A DNA stretch of 64,000 bases, from contig JAWDKM010000006.1 in NCBI GenBank assembly GCA_032464575.1, positions 362,019-426,018 on the forward strand, written 5' to 3'. Source of the stretch: Pontivivens sp032464575 (GTDB lineage: Bacteria; Pseudomonadota; Alphaproteobacteria; Rhodobacterales; Rhodobacteraceae). The position numbers were made by a program, and so were the translations under genes. Each line of letters starts with the position of its first letter. Positions within the stretch are counted from its first letter, which is position 1. A model generated the notes under the pieces. That model did not search any database, was not told the origin of the DNA, and was given only the letters and a program-made list of their open reading frames with translations. This document shows positions 1 to 8,238 of the stretch, piece by piece.

Positions 1-174
1 GGCGGCCTCGTCCGGCTGGAGCTCGATGGCGACACGATCGTGGGCGAGGAGCGGCTCCTCGGCGAGGTCGGCCGCGTTCGCGACGTGGAGATCGCGTCGG
101 ACGGCGCGATCCTGGTGCTGATCGACGATCCGGAGGGCTCCGTCCTGCGACTGACGCCGGGGCCGTCTAGCTGA
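1..174 (+). CDS. PQQ-dependent sugar dehydrogenase-like protein, C-terminal fragment
   Basis: This is the last 57 codons of a gene that begins before the window, open from base 1 to a TGA at 172-174. The visible peptide (GGLVRLELDGDTIVGEERLL, then VRDVEIASDGAILVLIDDP and VLRLTPGPSS) is the usual closing blade of the six-bladed propeller of soluble aldose sugar dehydrogenases (YliI/Asd family), which oxidise sugars in the periplasm with PQQ. Family assignment rests only on this terminal blade, so another beta-propeller protein is possible. Confidence 0.7.
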   Translation, partial: GGLVRLELDGDTIVGEERLLGEVGRVRDVEIASDGAILVLIDDPEGSVLRLTPGPSS

Positions 175-649
175 GTGCCCCTCCCCAACCCTGCCCGCGC
201 GCCCCTCCCTAACCCTCCCCCCTTCTGGGGGAGGGGATTGGGTTGCGCTAGTAATGCCGGACCGCGTGGGTGCTCTTGACCTAGGTGCCCATTAGATGTG
301 GCTTTCGGCTCGACAAAGGCGTGACCCGGCCGCAGGCCGCGCTCCACCGCGCCACGAGGATCCACCTGGCCCCCTTCGCCCAGACACACCCTCACCGCCC
401 GCCTAGGGCCACCCCATCTCATCCCGTTGCACCGGCCCGCCTCATCACTCTGGTCAAGTACGCCCGCCGGAGGCGTCTTGCCGTCCAGCACGCGACCGCC
501 CGGATCGCCCGGCCGTCCGCTCCTGACGTCGCCCCGCCCCATCACTCTCGCCCAATACGCCCGCCGGAGGCATCCCGCGGCGCAACACGGGCCGCCCTTG
601 ACCACACTGCACCCCCGCCGCATCCTCCGCGCGACTTGCCGGAGGTACC
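175..649. other. Intergenic region with repeats, upstream of lolC
   Basis: This 475-base gap has no convincing gene. It begins with a C-rich stretch (180-238) containing runs of the form CCCCTCCC...GGGGGAGGGG that can fold back on themselves. Two copies of an approximately 32-base motif lie at 443-474 and 540-571, both reading CATCACTCT then ending TACGCCCGCCGGAGGC; they belong to the dispersed family also seen at 16.5, 29.8, 31.7, 34.4 and 41.5 kb. The open frames crossing this gap use all-proline/arginine composition and continue antisense or out of frame over lolC, so I regard them as shadows. Confidence 0.6.
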
Positions 650-1936
650 ATGGCCCAGACCGCGCCCCCCTTTTCCGCCTACGAGTTCCTGATCGCTTGG
701 CGCTACCTCCGCGCGCGCCGCCGCGAGGGGGGCGTCAGCGTCATGACCTGGATCAGCCTGATCGGCGTCGCGCTCGCCGTCTTCGCCCTGATCGCGACGC
801 TCGCCGTGCGCTCGGGCTTCCGGACGGAGTTCGTGGGCACGATCCTCGGCGCCAACGCCCACGTTCAGGTGCTCCAGACCCCCTACCGCAACGAGGCGGG
901 CGTGGTCGTGCGCACCCTCGACGATTTCGATGCGCGGGCCGACGCCGTGCGCGCGGTCGACGGCGTGACCCGCGCCGCGCCCACCGTGCGCGGGCAGGTC
1001 ATGGCCTCGGCCAACGGCCGCAACGCGGGCGTCGAGGTGCTGGGCCAGCGGATCGAGGATGTGGGCACGCTGCCGCTGCTCGCCGATCCGGAGATGAGCT
1101 TCGGCGACCTCGCGCGCCTCGGCGAAGGCATCGCGCTCGGCAGCCGCGTCGCCGCCAATCTCGGCGTCGGCATCGGCGACGCCGTACAGCTCATCTCGCC
1201 CAACGGCGTGCAGGGCCCCTTCGGCACCACGCCGCGCACCTCGACCTACGAGGTCGTCTACATCTTTCAGGTCGGCCGCTTCGACGTGGACAACGTGCGC
1301 GCCTACCTGCCCCTGGAGGAGGCGCAGGGCTTCTTCAACCGCGAGGGCGTGGTCGACGAACTCGAAGTGCTGGTGGACGCGCCCGAACGCATCGACACGC
1401 GCGTCCCCGACATCCTCGCCGCCGCGGGGGCGAACACCTATTCCTGGACCTGGATGCAGAGCGCGGGCGGCTTCCTGCGCGCGCTGGAGATGGAGGACAA
1501 CATCATGTTCGTCATCCTCTCCATCCTCGTGCTGATCGCCTCGCTCAACATCACCTCGGGCCTGATCATGCTGGTGAAGAACAAGGGGCGCGATGTCGGC
1601 ATCCTGCGCACGATGGGGCTGAGCCAAGGGGCGATCCTGCGGGTGTTCTTCCTGTGCGGCTCATCCATCGGCATCTTCGGCACGATCATTGGCGTGATCC
1701 TCGGCTGCCTCTTCGCGATCTATATCGACCCGATCTTCAATGCGGTGAACTGGCTTCTGGGTGGGGGCGTCTGGGACCCGTCGATCCGCTTCATCAGCCA
1801 GCTTCCGGCGGAGCTGCAACTGGCCGACGTGCTGAAGGCGGTGGCCCTGTCCCTCGGCCTCTCCTTCGTCGTGACGATCTTCCCGGCGCGACGGGCCGCG
1901 CGTATGAACCCGGTGGAGGCGCTGCGCTATGAGTGA
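650..1936 (+). CDS. lolC: Lipoprotein-releasing ABC transporter permease LolC/LolE family
   Basis: 428 residues. Inner-membrane permease of the Lol system, which extracts mature lipoproteins from the inner membrane and hands them to the periplasmic carrier. The order is typical: cytoplasmic N-terminus and first membrane segment (about 24-48, after the conserved WRYLRARRREGG), a large periplasmic domain (about 50-275), then three membrane segments (about 280-305, 330-355, 385-405) with the MLVKNKGRDVGILRTMG motif and a C-terminal FPARRAARMNPVEALRYE tail that contacts the ATPase. The start has GGAGGT at 640-645. It overlaps lolD by 8 bases. Alphaproteobacteria usually carry one LolC/E-like permease (LolF type) rather than two, and only one is seen here. 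Confidence 0.92.
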   Translation: MAQTAPPFSAYEFLIAWRYLRARRREGGVSVMTWISLIGVALAVFALIATLAVRSGFRTEFVGTILGANAHVQVLQTPYRNEAGVVVRTLDDFDARADAVRAVDGVTRAAPTVRGQVMASANGRNAGVEVLGQRIEDVGTLPLLADPEMSFGDLARLGEGIALGSRVAANLGVGIGDAVQLISPNGVQGPFGTTPRTSTYEVVYIFQVGRFDVDNVRAYLPLEEAQGFFNREGVVDELEVLVDAPERIDTRVPDILAAAGANTYSWTWMQSAGGFLRALEMEDNIMFVILSILVLIASLNITSGLIMLVKNKGRDVGILRTMGLSQGAILRVFFLCGSSIGIFGTIIGVILGCLFAIYIDPIFNAVNWLLGGGVWDPSIRFISQLPAELQLADVLKAVALSLGLSFVVTIFPARRAARMNPVEALRYE

Positions 1937-2606
1937 GGCGGTGCTGCGCCTCACCGGCGTGTCGAAGACCTACAACGCGGGCACGCCCGGCGAGATCCGG
2001 GTGCTCGCGGACCTGAACCTCGACCTCGCACCGAGCGAGGTCGTGGGGCTGGTGGCCCCCTCGGGTTCCGGCAAGTCCACGCTGCTCCACATCGCGGGGC
2101 TGCTCGACACGCCGGACACGGGCGAGGTGGAGATCGCGGGGCAGGCGACCGCGAAGCTCGGCGACCGCGGCCGCACGCGGCTCAGGCGCGATGCGGTTGG
2201 CTTCGTCTACCAGTTCCACCACCTGCTGCCCGAATTCTCGGCGGCCGAGAACATCGAGCTGCCCCAGCGCGCAAACAACGTCGCCGCCAGCGCCGCACGC
2301 GCGAGGGCTGCGGACCTGCTGACCGCCGTGGGCCTCGCCGAGCGGGCCACGCACCGTCCCTCGGAGCTCTCGGGCGGGGAGCAGCAGCGCGTCGCCTTCT
2401 GCCGCGCGCTCGCCAACGCCCCCGCGGTGCTGCTCGCCGACGAGCCCACCGGCAACCTCGACCCCGGCACCTCCGATCAGGTCTTCGGCATGCTGATGGA
2501 CCTCGTGCGGGAGACGGGGCTGTCCGCCCTCATCGCCACCCACAACCTCGAACTCGCCGGCCGGATGGACCGGGTTCTGCACCTGGCGGACGGCAAGGTG
2601 GCCTGA
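1929..2606 (+). CDS. lolD: Lipoprotein-releasing ABC transporter ATP-binding protein LolD
   Basis: 225 residues, the ATPase that powers the LolC-type permease. Walker A is APSGSGKSTLLH (about 43-54), the signature is LSGGEQQRVAFCRAL, and Walker B is VLLADEPTGNLD, followed by the switch histidine in LIATHNLEL. The protein is a single ABC domain as expected for LolD. Its ATG lies within the end of lolC, and its TGA overlaps the ATG of the next gene (TGATG at 2604-2608), so all three genes look translationally coupled. Confidence 0.95.
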   Translation: MSEAVLRLTGVSKTYNAGTPGEIRVLADLNLDLAPSEVVGLVAPSGSGKSTLLHIAGLLDTPDTGEVEIAGQATAKLGDRGRTRLRRDAVGFVYQFHHLLPEFSAAENIELPQRANNVAASAARARAADLLTAVGLAERATHRPSELSGGEQQRVAFCRALANAPAVLLADEPTGNLDPGTSDQVFGMLMDLVRETGLSALIATHNLELAGRMDRVLHLADGKVA

Positions 2607-3436
2607 TGCGCCAGCTGCGCCTTCCCGATCCGCCGCTGGAGGTGAAGGTGCGCTCGGTCGGTGATCCCAAGGCCCTCGACCTCGCGCTGGGCACACTCGC
2701 GGGGGTGAGCGCGCGGCGGGTCAGCGGCGGCTGGATCGCGCTCGGCGGCCATAGCGAGGCCGCCCTCGACGCGGTGATCGATCCGCTGGCGACCTCGCTG
2801 GAGCTGGAGGTCGAAGCGCCGCAGGTGGCGTTCCGCGAAACGGTGACCAGGACCGCCGAGGCGCACCGCCTGTTCGAGAAGCAGGGCGGCCTCGGCCGCT
2901 TCGCCGAGCTGACGCTGGAGGTGGCCCCCGCCCCGGGCTTCGACTTCCGGGACCGCTCGGGCCGCAGCCTGCCCGACCGCCTGCTCAGGGTCGTGCGCGA
3001 CGCGATCGACGTCGACATGGAGCGGGGACCGGTCGGCGGCTTCCCGGTCGCGGGGCTGCGGGTCGCACTCGTCCAGGCCCGGTCCCACCCGATCGATTCC
3101 GATCCGTTCACCTTCACGCTGACCACCCGACGGGCTCTGCGCGACGCGATCCGCAACGCAGCGCCGGTGATCCTGGAACCGCTCGCGCGCCTCGACCTCA
3201 ACGTCCCCGACACCGCGGCGCAGGACGTCCTCGCCGATCTGAAGGTACGCCGCGGGCGTGTCGAGATGCGGGAGCGCGGACGGATGCGCGTGCTCGTGCC
3301 CTTCGGTAATATCTTCGGCTACCGTGCGGTGCTGGCCGGCATGACCGGCGGGACGGGGAGCTTCATCCTCGGCTACGCCCACCACGCGCCCCTGCCGATC
3401 CATGTCCCGCCTACCGGCAGGCCGCCTGCAGCGTGA
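2606..3436 (+). CDS. EF-G-like protein with only domains III-V (no GTPase domain)
   Basis: 276 residues. The whole protein aligns by eye with the C-terminal half of elongation factor G. Domain III-like sequence (about 1-70) contains WIALGGHSEAALDAVID; domain IV (about 71-190) begins with PQVAFRETV and contains GGFPVAGLRVALV and a tip loop HPIDSD at 161-166; domain V (about 191-265) includes LADLKVRRGRVE, FGYRAVLAGMT and GSFILGYAHH. The G domain and domain II are absent and cannot lie upstream, because the gene starts inside the lolD stop codon. EF-G domain IV normally enters the ribosomal A site, but a protein lacking GTPase may do something different. Function unknown; the family relationship is clear to me, the role is not. 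Confidence 0.75.
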   Translation: MRQLRLPDPPLEVKVRSVGDPKALDLALGTLAGVSARRVSGGWIALGGHSEAALDAVIDPLATSLELEVEAPQVAFRETVTRTAEAHRLFEKQGGLGRFAELTLEVAPAPGFDFRDRSGRSLPDRLLRVVRDAIDVDMERGPVGGFPVAGLRVALVQARSHPIDSDPFTFTLTTRRALRDAIRNAAPVILEPLARLDLNVPDTAAQDVLADLKVRRGRVEMRERGRMRVLVPFGNIFGYRAVLAGMTGGTGSFILGYAHHAPLPIHVPPTGRPPAA

Positions 3437-4439
3437 GCCAGTCGCCGTCGCTGAGCGCGGGGCGATAGGGGGCGGGGCCGATCGTGTCGCCCGCCTGAAG
3501 CCGCTCCACCCGCTCCTCCGGCGCGCCGGCGCGGGCGAGCAGCAGGCCCAGCGGCAGGCTTGGCAGACCGGCGCTTTCCAGCCGCCTCAGCGCTTCGGCA
3601 TCCATCGCGTCGCTGCCCGCCATGGCGAGCCGCGCCAGCGCCGCCCGCACCGCGCGCCTGTCCTCGACAGGCAACGTGCCCGAGCTTGCAAGGCGCAACA
3701 GCGCAGGCAGGCCCAGCACGTCCACCACCGTGTCGCGCGCCGCGCCGCTGGTGCGCTGGGCCGCGGCGAGGGCCAGCAGTCCCGCGATCTCCTCCACCTG
3801 GCCCGCGCGCTCCACCGCGCCGGCGTCGATCAGCACCACCGGGCCGGGCAGGGGAAGCCACGGGCGGTCCATCCGCGCGAGGATCGGGCGCAGGCGCGGC
3901 ATGTCGGGGCCGAGCCGCGTGGCGATCCGCCTGAGTTCCGGCGGCGCATCGCGGCCGCCGGGCGCGCAGACCGGCACGTCGGCCAGCGCGTCGTCGGCCA
4001 ACTGCTCGGCGAGGTTGGTCCAGGCCTGCTCCGTGATCCGGTCCGCCAGCGCGGCCTCCACCGGGGCGCGCAGGAACACCGCCGCCCCGCCCAGGAGGAT
4101 GGCGAGCAGCAGGAGCGGGACGAGCCGGGAGGCACGGCGCCCCTCCGCCTCCCGCCGCTCGGTATGGGTGTGCACGGCGCGGATCGCGGCGATCATGTCG
4201 TCGTCGCGGATCTCCAGCCGTTCGCCGCTCGCCGGATCGGGGCTGAGCGCGAGACCCTCCGCGCCGCCGCATTCCTCGACGGCGGCCAGCGACCAGTGGG
4301 CAAGCGGCGCCTCCGCACTGTCCATCAGCGTGAGCGTGGCGTTGCCGAAGGTGACGATGACCTCGCACGGGCGCGCATCGGCCGCGGCCCGCCACAGGCC
4401 CACGGCCTCCAGCCGGTCGTACTGATCGAGTGCGGTCAT
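3411..4439 (-). CDS. Hypothetical membrane-anchored protein
   Basis: About 342 residues from ATG at 4439 (an in-frame GTG at 4451 would add four). The N-terminal 100 residues are a small predicted soluble domain (CEVIVTFGNATLTLMDSAE, then LAHWSLAAVEEC), followed by one membrane segment (LVPLLLLAILLGGAAVFL) and a large region after it with VCAPGGRDAPPELRRIATRL and a VVLIDAGAVERAG segment. The layout recalls membrane proteins carrying a remnant of an M48-type peptidase region, but I see no HExxH motif. It is convergent with the EF-G-like gene and overlaps its 3' end by 26 bases. No function assigned. Confidence 0.75.
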   Translation of the reverse strand: MTALDQYDRLEAVGLWRAAADARPCEVIVTFGNATLTLMDSAEAPLAHWSLAAVEECGGAEGLALSPDPASGERLEIRDDDMIAAIRAVHTHTERREAEGRRASRLVPLLLLAILLGGAAVFLRAPVEAALADRITEQAWTNLAEQLADDALADVPVCAPGGRDAPPELRRIATRLGPDMPRLRPILARMDRPWLPLPGPVVLIDAGAVERAGQVEEIAGLLALAAAQRTSGAARDTVVDVLGLPALLRLASSGTLPVEDRRAVRAALARLAMAGSDAMDAEALRRLESAGLPSLPLGLLLARAGAPEERVERLQAGDTIGPAPYRPALSDGDWLTLQAACR

Positions 4440-4966
4440 TGCCTGTTCCACTGCCTGCGCGGCCGGACCCTAGTGCAAATCGCGACGGGGGCGAAGGGGG
4501 GCCGGGGGATCGGATGAGCAACGTGGCCGTGGGGGCTCGGGTTGGGGAGAGGCTGGCGGAGAAGCCGTCATGCTGCGGCTTGACCGGAGCATCTGTCCGG
4601 CAGAGTGCGGCGGCAGGAGATCCTCGGGTCAGGTCCGAGGATGACCGCTTCTTAAGGGCCGACGATATTCTTCCGCCTTGCAGGTCTCGGCCGCCTGCTG
4701 TGGGGCGCAAGGCCCTCCTAACGTCCGTCATGCTCCGGCTTGACCGGGGCATCTCCTAGGTCGAGCGCGGCGGTAGGAGATCCTCGGGTCAAGCGCGAGG
4801 ATGACTGCCTCTGATTGACGAATGACCTCCTCTGCGCCGTACAGCTATCATCTGCGCACTCCGAGACCCCAAACCAGCCGTCATGTATCGACCCGACCGG
4901 TGCGGGCCGCCAACCGATCACCGCAACGGACGATCCGCGAGCCGATACCCCAAAAGAACACGCCCC
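4440..4966. repeat. Intergenic region with two 79-base palindromic repeat units
   Basis: No gene is supported here. Two units, 4567-4645 and 4727-4805, have the same order: GTCATGCTsCGGCTTGACCG, a variable middle, then GATCCTCGGGTC and a closing GAGGATGAC. The right half is an inverted repeat (ATCCTCGG...CCGAGGAT in unit 1). The same design recurs in shortened form at 27164-27230. This resembles the short palindromic intergenic repeats common in alphaproteobacteria. Confidence 0.7.
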
Positions 4967-6592
4967 TCAAGCCGGCAGCGCGTATCCCCGTTCGTCGAGC
5001 TGCCGGCGCAACGTGAGCTTGGAGATCTTGCCGGTCGCCGTGTGCGGCAGCTCCTCGACGAAGAGCACGTCGTCGGGCACCTGCCACTTGGCAAAGCGTG
5101 TGGCGACGAGATCGAGGATCGCCTGCTTGTCAGGCTCCCTCCCCGGGGCGGGCACCACGACCAGCACGGGGCGCTCGTCCCATTTCGGGTGCGGCACGCC
5201 GATGGCCGCGGCCTCGGCCACGTCCGGGTGGCCCACCGCCACGTTCTCCAGATCGATGGAGCTGATCCACTCGCCGCCCGACTTGATCACGTCCTTCGAC
5301 CGGTCGGTGATGCGGACGTAGCCGTTGGCATCGATGGTGGCGACGTCGCCCGTGTCGAACCAGCCGTCTGCGTCGTGGGCCCGCTCGCCCATGTGCAGGT
5401 ATTCGCCCACGATGGCCGGGCCGCGGCACCAGAGGCGGCCCTGTGCCTCGCCATCCTCCGGCAGGCGAACGCCCGCATCATCGGTGATCTTGAGCTCCAC
5501 GGTGTAGGGAGGGTGGCCTACCGTCTCCTGCACGTCGAGGCGCTCGTCCTCGGGCAAGGCCGCGACCTCGGGCTTGAAGGAGCAGACGGTGCCCAGCGGG
5601 CTCATCTCCGTCATGCCCCAGGCGTGGAGGACTTGGACGCCGTAGGTGTTCTGGAAGGCCTCGATCACCGCGCGCGGACAGGAGGAGCCGCCGATCACCA
5701 CGCGCGTCAGGGTCGAGAACCGCTTCTCAGGGTTCTCCCGCAGCCAGCCCAGCAGGCCCAGCCAGACGGTCGGCACGGCCGCCGTCAGCGTCACCCCCTG
5801 CTCCAGCATCTCGTAGATCGCCGGCGGGGTCATGTCGCGCCCCGGCATGACGATCGACGAGCCGGCGAGCGGCGCGGTGTAGCCGATGGACCAGCCGTTC
5901 GCATGAAAGAGCGGCACGACCGGCATCACCGTGTCCCCCGCCCCAAGCCCCAGCATGTCGGGCGACTGGCTCGACAGCGCGTGGATCACGTTGGAACGGT
6001 GGGTGTAGACCACCCCCTTCGGATTGCCGGTAGTCCCGGAGGTGTAGCAGATCCCGCAGGCGTCCCGCTCGTCACCCACGTGCCAGGCGGTGTCGCCATC
6101 CTCGGCCGCTACCAACTCCTCGTAGCACAGCACGTCGAGCGCCGTGTCCGGCATGTGGGCGAGGTCGGTGAGCACGATGATGTGGCGGACCTTCTCCAGC
6201 CGGTCGGCGATCCCCTCGATGATCGGCACGAGGTCGGGATCGACCATCAGCACGCTGTCGCCCGCATGGTTGATCACATAGGTCATCTGTTCGGCGAAGA
6301 GGCGGGGGTTCAGCGTATGCAGCACCGCGCCCGCGCCCGGCACGCCGTACCAGACCTCCAGATGCCGCGCCGTGTTCCAGGCCATCACGCCCACCACGTC
6401 GCCGGGCTGCACGCCCAGCCGCCGCAGGGCCTGCGTGCAGCGCCGCGCGCCCAGATGGGTGTCGGCCCAGGTGGTCCGCGTGATCGGCCCCTCCACCGAG
6501 CGGCTGATGACCGGCCGGTTGGCGTGGTAGCGCGCGGCATGGTCGAGGATCGAGCCCACGCGCAACGGCCAGTCCTGCATCAGGTTGTGCAT
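4967..6592 (-). CDS. Medium/long-chain acyl-CoA ligase (AMP-binding, DmdB/AlkK-like)
   Basis: 541 residues. Adenylate-forming enzyme that activates a carboxylic acid with ATP and CoA. The phosphate-binding loop is YTSGTTGNPKGV, the A5-like motif is WGMTEMSP, the A7/A8 region is GWFDTGDVATIDANGYVRITDR followed by KDVIKSGGEWISS, and the catalytic lysine sits in PHTATGKISKLTLR near the C-terminus. The N-terminus resembles marine alphaproteobacterial 3-methylmercaptopropionyl-CoA ligases and medium-chain ligases, so the substrate could be a fatty acid or a DMSP-derived acid. The ATG follows a GGAGGGAGGA ribosome site. The thiolase on the same strand lies 3' to 5' upstream, separated by a small gene. 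Confidence 0.88.
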   Translation of the reverse strand: MHNLMQDWPLRVGSILDHAARYHANRPVISRSVEGPITRTTWADTHLGARRCTQALRRLGVQPGDVVGVMAWNTARHLEVWYGVPGAGAVLHTLNPRLFAEQMTYVINHAGDSVLMVDPDLVPIIEGIADRLEKVRHIIVLTDLAHMPDTALDVLCYEELVAAEDGDTAWHVGDERDACGICYTSGTTGNPKGVVYTHRSNVIHALSSQSPDMLGLGAGDTVMPVVPLFHANGWSIGYTAPLAGSSIVMPGRDMTPPAIYEMLEQGVTLTAAVPTVWLGLLGWLRENPEKRFSTLTRVVIGGSSCPRAVIEAFQNTYGVQVLHAWGMTEMSPLGTVCSFKPEVAALPEDERLDVQETVGHPPYTVELKITDDAGVRLPEDGEAQGRLWCRGPAIVGEYLHMGERAHDADGWFDTGDVATIDANGYVRITDRSKDVIKSGGEWISSIDLENVAVGHPDVAEAAAIGVPHPKWDERPVLVVVPAPGREPDKQAILDLVATRFAKWQVPDDVLFVEELPHTATGKISKLTLRRQLDERGYALPA

Positions 6593-6740
6593 CGTCGTCC
6601 TCCCTCCGAACGGGCCTTCAGACGGCCCTTTCGCCGACTATGACCGGGGAGAGGGGAGCGACGCAATATCGCGGCCTGCATCCCTATGCCGCGTCGCGCG
6701 TTAATGGGTCATTGGAAGTGAATTGAAGGATTTCAAACGG

Positions 6741-6938
6741 ATGACCAGTGCATTTGAACAGAAGGCGAGCCTTGTCCGGAACAATGCACCCGATCTGACT
6801 GCCCGGCGCGTCGACGACGGCAAGCTCCCGAGCTTCATCGGCTTCGAGCATGGCGAGTACCGCTGCCTCGATTGCGGCGCGCATGCGGAGACGCTCGCCG
6901 CCCTCGAACACGCGCCGGACTGCCCGCACGGATCCTGA
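6741..6938 (+). CDS. Small hypothetical protein with CxxC and CPH motif
   Basis: 65 residues from ATG at 6741; a TTG at 6723 with GGAAG just before it would add six. The C-terminal half reads YRCLDCGAHAET then HAPDCPHG, a spacing of cysteines and histidines compatible with binding one zinc ion. It lies between the ligase and thiolase genes on the opposite strand. I do not recognise the family. An antisense frame of similar length (6684-6929) lacks such a motif and is less likely. Confidence 0.5.
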   Translation: MTSAFEQKASLVRNNAPDLTARRVDDGKLPSFIGFEHGEYRCLDCGAHAETLAALEHAPDCPHGS

Positions 6939-6983
6939 GGGCGGTCCTTACCTTTTCCGCACCATCCTTGCCCGTGGCGGCGG

Positions 6984-8162
6984 TCAGAGGCGTTCGATCG
7001 CGATCGCGATGCCCTGGCCGCCGCCGATGCACATCGTGATCAGCGCACGGGTTCCGCCCGTGCGCTCCAGTTCGTGCAGGGCCTTCACCGTGATGATCGC
7101 GCCGGTCGCCCCCACCGGATGGCCGAGCGCGATTGCACCGCCGTTCGGGTTCACCTTGGCCGGGTCGAGGCCGAGCCCCCGGTTCACCGCGATCGCCTGC
7201 GCCGCGAACGCCTCGTTCGATTCGATCACATCGAAATCGTCGACCGTGAGACCCGTGCGCTCCATCAGGTTCTGCACCGCCGGGATCGGGCCGATGCCCA
7301 TGACCTCGGGCCGGACACCTGCATGGGCGTAGCCGAGCACGCGCGCCCGCGGCTTCAGCCCCGCCTTCTCCGCCGCATCCGCGCTTGCGAGCACCAGGGC
7401 CGCCGCACCGTCGTTGATGCCCGAGGCATTGCCCGCGGTCACCCGGCCCTCCTTGCGGAAGACGGGGCGCAGGCCACCGAGCGCCTCGACGCTGGTGGCC
7501 TTCGGATGCTCGTCGGTGTCGAAGGTGACCATCTCGCGCTTGCGCTTGACCTCGACACCTACGATCTCCTCCGCGAAGCGTCCTTCGGAGATGGCGGAGG
7601 CCGCGCGCTCCTGCGAGGTCATGGCAAAGGCGTCCATGTCCTCCCGGCTCACCTGATGCTCATCCGCGACGTTCTCCGCCGTCACGCCCATGTGGCCGGT
7701 GCCGAAGGGGCAGTTGAGCGCGCCCAGCATCATGTCGAGCGAGCGCACGTCGCCCATCTTCTGGCCCCAGCGGGCCTCGGGCAGGATGTAGGGGGATCGG
7801 CTCATGCTCTCCGCCCCGCCGGCCAGCGCGAAGTCGGCGTCGCCCAGCATCAGCGCCTGCACCGCGGAGACGACGGCCTGCGCGCCGGAGCCGCAGAGCC
7901 GGTTCACATTCATTGCGGGCGTGGTGTCGGGCACGCCCGCCTCCATCGCGGCCACGCGGCTGAGGTACATGTCGCGCGGTTCGGTGTTGATGACGTGGCC
8001 GTAGACGACGTGGCCGATCTGGCCCCCCTCGACCCCGGCGCGGGCCAGCGCCTCCTTCGCTACGGTGGCGCCCAGCTCGATGGGCGGCGTGCCCGCGAGG
8101 CTGCCGCCGAAGGTGCCGATGGCGGTACGTGCGCCGCTCAGGATCACGATGTCGCGGGTCAT
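6984..8162 (-). CDS. Acetyl-CoA C-acetyltransferase / beta-ketothiolase
   Basis: 392 residues from the ATG at 8162, chosen because AGGGAGGA precedes it and the protein then begins at the conserved MTRDIVILSGARTAIG. Thiolases join or split acyl-CoA units. The active-site cysteine is in NVNRLCGSGAQAV, the histidine in GHPVGATGA, and the second cysteine in CIGGGQG near the C-terminus. The size matches biosynthetic thiolases of the PhaA/AtoB type. It could serve polyhydroxybutyrate synthesis or degradation of branched acids; no phaB or phaC is adjacent. Confidence 0.93.
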   Translation of the reverse strand: MTRDIVILSGARTAIGTFGGSLAGTPPIELGATVAKEALARAGVEGGQIGHVVYGHVINTEPRDMYLSRVAAMEAGVPDTTPAMNVNRLCGSGAQAVVSAVQALMLGDADFALAGGAESMSRSPYILPEARWGQKMGDVRSLDMMLGALNCPFGTGHMGVTAENVADEHQVSREDMDAFAMTSQERAASAISEGRFAEEIVGVEVKRKREMVTFDTDEHPKATSVEALGGLRPVFRKEGRVTAGNASGINDGAAALVLASADAAEKAGLKPRARVLGYAHAGVRPEVMGIGPIPAVQNLMERTGLTVDDFDVIESNEAFAAQAIAVNRGLGLDPAKVNPNGGAIALGHPVGATGAIITVKALHELERTGGTRALITMCIGGGQGIAIAIERL

Positions 8163-8238
8163 GGCTGGTCCTCCCTTAGCCTTTGGGCGCCACCATGCGC
8201 CCGTCAGGCAGGAGGTCAAGCGGGACCGCGCGTCGCCT

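Noticed and set aside
285..692. A 135-codon frame before lolC
   Set aside because: Extreme proline/arginine composition, crosses two repeat copies and overlaps the lolC ribosome site.
427..1932. A 501-codon frame overlapping lolC
   Set aside because: Out-of-frame shadow of lolC with arginine-rich low-complexity translation.
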